Position numbers and translations under genes: made by a program
Notes under the pieces: generated by a model
Databases searched by the model: none
Seen by the model: the letters and a program-made list of their open reading frames with translations, nothing else
Told to the model about the DNA's origin: nothing
Assembly: GCF_900109195.1 (NCBI RefSeq)
Contig: NZ_FNZG01000003.1
Location: 1 to 64,000, forward strand
Length of the DNA stretch: 64,000 nt
Reading direction: 5' to 3'
Source of the DNA: Pseudooceanicola nitratireducens
Lineage (GTDB): Bacteria > Pseudomonadota > Alphaproteobacteria > Rhodobacterales > Rhodobacteraceae
Part shown: in pieces, positions 61,715 to 64,000 of the stretch
Layout of the letters: every line of letters starts with the position of its first letter
Numbering within the stretch: the stretch's first letter is position 1

Positions 61715-63133
61715 ATGACCCAATCCAGCCCGATGCAGATCCCCTTCGACAACAGCTATACCCGCCTGCCCGCGGCGCTTTTCACCCGCCAGCCCCCCGC
61801 GCCCGTCAGCGCGCCTTCGCTGCTGGCCTGGAACGCGCCCCTGGCGGCGGATCTGGGCATCACCGGCACGCCCGATCCGCAGGTCCTTGCAGGCAATACC
61901 CTGCCCGACGGGGCCGAGCCCTTGGCCCAGGCCTATGCCGGGCACCAGTTCGGCGGCTTCTCTCCCTCCCTTGGGGACGGGCGCGCGCTGCTGCTGGGCG
62001 AGGTCATCGACCGCACCGGCCAGCGCCGCGACATTCAGCTCAAGGGCTCGGGCCGCACCCCCTATTCCCGCAATGGCGATGGCCGCGCCGCCCTTGGCCC
62101 CGTGCTGCGCGAATTCATCGTCTCCGAGGCGATGCACGCCCTGGGCATCCCCACCACGCGCGCCCTGGCCGCGACCCTCACCGGCGACCGCATCCAGCGC
62201 GAGGTCGCCCTGCCCGGCGCCGTTCTGACCCGCGTGGCCTCTTCGCACCTGCGCGTCGGCCATTTCGAATATTTCGCCGCCCGCGACGACCGCGCCTCCC
62301 TCCGGGCGCTCTATGACTACGCGGTCGACCGCCATGACCCTTCCGCCCGCGACCCGCTGCACTTCCTGCAGGGCGTGATCAATCGCCAGGCAGACCTGGT
62401 GACGAAATGGCTGGGCGTCGGCTTCATCCATGGGGTGATGAACACCGACAACACCTCGATCTCGGGCGAAACGATCGACTACGGCCCCTGCGCCTTCATG
62501 GATACCTATCACCCCGATACGGTCTTCAGCTCCATCGACCAGCACGGCCGCTACGCCTATTCCAACCAGGCGCCCGTGCTGCCCTGGAACATGGCGAAAC
62601 TCGCCTCGGCCCTGCTGCCGCTGATGCCCGACCCGGATGCCGCCATCCCGGATTTCACCGCCGCCGTGCACGCCATGCCGGACCTGATCGACGCCGCCTG
62701 GCTGCGGGTCTTTGCCGCCAAACTCGGCATCTCCTCGCCCCGCCCCGAAGATCGCGGCCTGATCTCCGAGCTGCTCTCGCTGATGCAGTCCGGCGGATCG
62801 GATTTCACCAACAGCTTCCGCGCCCTGCCCGACAATGACGCCCGCGACCACTTCGCCGACCGCGACGCCTTCCTTGACTGGACCGCGCGCTGGCACGACC
62901 GCCTCGCAACGGAACCCGAGGCCCCGGCCCTCATGGCCCGCTCCAACCCCGCCGTGATCCCGCGCAATCACCGGATCGAACAGATGATCCAATCCGCGCA
63001 ATCCGGCGACATGGCCCTGTTTGAGACCCTGCGCCGGGCGCTCTCCACCCCCTACACGACACCCGCTGACACCGGCCTCACCACGCCGCCCACGGCCCAG
63101 GAACAAGTCACCGCCACCTTCTGCGGCACCTGA
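61715..63133 (+). CDS. selO: protein adenylyltransferase SelO (YdiU family)
   Basis: This 472-residue pseudokinase-fold enzyme transfers AMP from ATP to hydroxyl side chains of target proteins. Conserved segments are YAGHQFGGFSPSLGDGRA, IQLKGSGRTPYSR, HFEYFAARD, the catalytic-loop region HGVMNTDNTSISGETIDYG, and the end TFCGT, where a cysteine replaces the selenocysteine region of animal SelO. It is complete. The DNA just upstream is the repeat tract at 61617-61693. Confidence 0.96.
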   Translation: MTQSSPMQIPFDNSYTRLPAALFTRQPPAPVSAPSLLAWNAPLAADLGITGTPDPQVLAGNTLPDGAEPLAQAYAGHQFGGFSPSLGDGRALLLGEVIDRTGQRRDIQLKGSGRTPYSRNGDGRAALGPVLREFIVSEAMHALGIPTTRALAATLTGDRIQREVALPGAVLTRVASSHLRVGHFEYFAARDDRASLRALYDYAVDRHDPSARDPLHFLQGVINRQADLVTKWLGVGFIHGVMNTDNTSISGETIDYGPCAFMDTYHPDTVFSSIDQHGRYAYSNQAPVLPWNMAKLASALLPLMPDPDAAIPDFTAAVHAMPDLIDAAWLRVFAAKLGISSPRPEDRGLISELLSLMQSGGSDFTNSFRALPDNDARDHFADRDAFLDWTARWHDRLATEPEAPALMARSNPAVIPRNHRIEQMIQSAQSGDMALFETLRRALSTPYTTPADTGLTTPPTAQEQVTATFCGT

Positions 63134-63270
63134 AATCCCCATCATCTTGCCAAAAATACTCTCCGGGGGTGCGGGGGTGGAAAACCCCCGCCGCGCGACA
63201 CCAGCCAAGGGGCACCTAGGGCCCGGGCAAGGCCCCCGGCCCAATCACCCGCCCCGGTCACCCGGACCAG

Positions 63271-64000
63271 TCACCCGCGGCGGTTGATCAACACGATCCC
63301 GAAAGACACCAGCGCCAGGGCCACCAGCACCGACAGATGCAGCGCCTCTCCCAGGAAGGCCCAGCCCATAAAGACCGCAAAGACCGGCGTCAGGAAGGAA
63401 AAGCTTGCGATGGTCGAGGCAGGATAGGTCTTCATCAGGTAGAACCAACCCAGAAAGCCAAAACTGGCCACCAGGAAGACCTGGTAGCCCATCATCCAGA
63501 TATGCTCCGGGCCAAAATCCCGCACCAGCGGCCCGAACAGCGGTGCGACCAGCAGCAAAGCCACCGCCGAGAAGGACAATTGCCACAGCTGCTGCGCCTC
63601 GGGCGGGGCCTCGGAAATCCGCGTGATCCGAACGATCAGCGCAATCGCCGCCCAGCCGATGGCCCCGAGCCAGGCCAGAAGATCGCCCGCAAGGCTCGCC
63701 TGTCCGCCCGACCGGTCCGCCAGCACGACGACGACGCCCGCAAAGGCACAGATCAGCCCGATCACCTTGACCCGGGTCAGACGCTCTCCGGGGATCAGGA
63801 AATGCGCGGCAAGGCTCAGATGCATCGGCATCGTGTAAAAGATGATCGAGGCCCGCGCGACCGTCGTCATGTCCAGCGCGTTGAAAAGCCCGATGAATTC
63901 CAGCGTAAAGGCCAGCCCCATGGCCAGCCCCGGCCCCATGTCGCGGCGCAGGTTGCCGAAAGACACGCCCCGCGCCAGCATCCAGACCAGGATCGCCAGG
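63271..64000 (-). CDS. DMT-superfamily permease (EamA), 5' end outside window
   Basis: About 243 residues are visible, enough for seven or eight of ten helices, with the second EamA repeat complete (GWFYLMKTYPASTIASFSFL, then PVFAVFMGWAFLGEAL). The frame stays open to the right edge in hydrophobic sequence (LAILVW before the ATG at 63981), so that ATG is internal and the gene starts beyond 64000. Substrate unknown. It is convergent with selO. Confidence 0.9.
   Translation of the reverse strand, partial: LAILVWMLARGVSFGNLRRDMGPGLAMGLAFTLEFIGLFNALDMTTVARASIIFYTMPMHLSLAAHFLIPGERLTRVKVIGLICAFAGVVVVLADRSGGQASLAGDLLAWLGAIGWAAIALIVRITRISEAPPEAQQLWQLSFSAVALLLVAPLFGPLVRDFGPEHIWMMGYQVFLVASFGFLGWFYLMKTYPASTIASFSFLTPVFAVFMGWAFLGEALHLSVLVALALVSFGIVLINRRG

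Overview
The window looks like chromosomal DNA of a marine Rhodobacteraceae (Roseobacter-group alphaproteobacterium). The evidence is the high GC content, the trgA-trgB-cysK tellurite locus first named in Rhodobacter sphaeroides, a putR/putA pair with a separate Lrp-type regulator, an orphan fliG, a VPLPA-CTERM protein, DUF6314, and the order ccmABCDG / Mth938-like / TauE / secF-secD-yajC. Almost all of it is core housekeeping DNA. No prophage, transposase, CRISPR array or integrase-bearing island was seen.

Layout. 1-4223: the 5' part of a very large secreted RTX protein with alternating cadherin-like repeats; it runs off the left edge. 4224-5042: AT-richer spacer with a CtrA-like box, then tRNA-Leu(CAA). 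5.2-6.3 kb: YqaA-family membrane protein and DsbB. 6.3-11.4 kb: LacI-type regulator, then divergent putR and putA (proline catabolism). 11.5-13.1 kb: tRNA-Ser(GGA), a VOC protein and an SH3 envelope protein. 13.3-18.4 kb: trgA-trgB-cysK-mscS operon. 18.5-24.9 kb: cfa, photolyase, a BCCT transporter with a possible AraC-type site, then aroK-aroB. 25.0-32.1 kb: a 49-residue membrane protein, a secreted protein and xerD in overlapping array, then a CorC/HlyC protein, glpD and bioY. 32.2-38.4 kb: DUF6314, purB, fliG, an EamA permease, a lipid A-type acyltransferase and DUF1223. 38.6-41.4 kb: acnA.

41.5-47.3 kb holds the most unusual content. A 1758-residue secreted protein joins a 5'-nucleotidase, a lamin-tail domain, an ExeM/NucH-type nuclease and an RTX tail, and sits in one transcription unit with a VPLPA-CTERM surface protein. 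The likely job is stepwise degradation of extracellular DNA to nucleosides and phosphate. This pair lies between acnA and the ccm genes, both core functions, so it looks like an accessory insertion.

47.7-54.6 kb: cytochrome c maturation (ccmGDCBA), a Mth938-like protein, a TauE/SafE permease, and secF-secD-yajC. 54.9-61.6 kb: agmatinase and an M20 amidohydrolase, mazG, an iron-binding periplasmic protein, a sulfotransferase-like protein, and a nucleoside hydrolase with a GNAT acetyltransferase. 61.7-64.0 kb: selO and an EamA permease cut by the right edge. No clearly new multi-gene system was found. The best leads are the nuclease/nucleotidase fusion with its sorted partner, the mechanosensitive channel coupled to the tellurite operon, the modular RTX protein, and several regulatory sites seen by eye.
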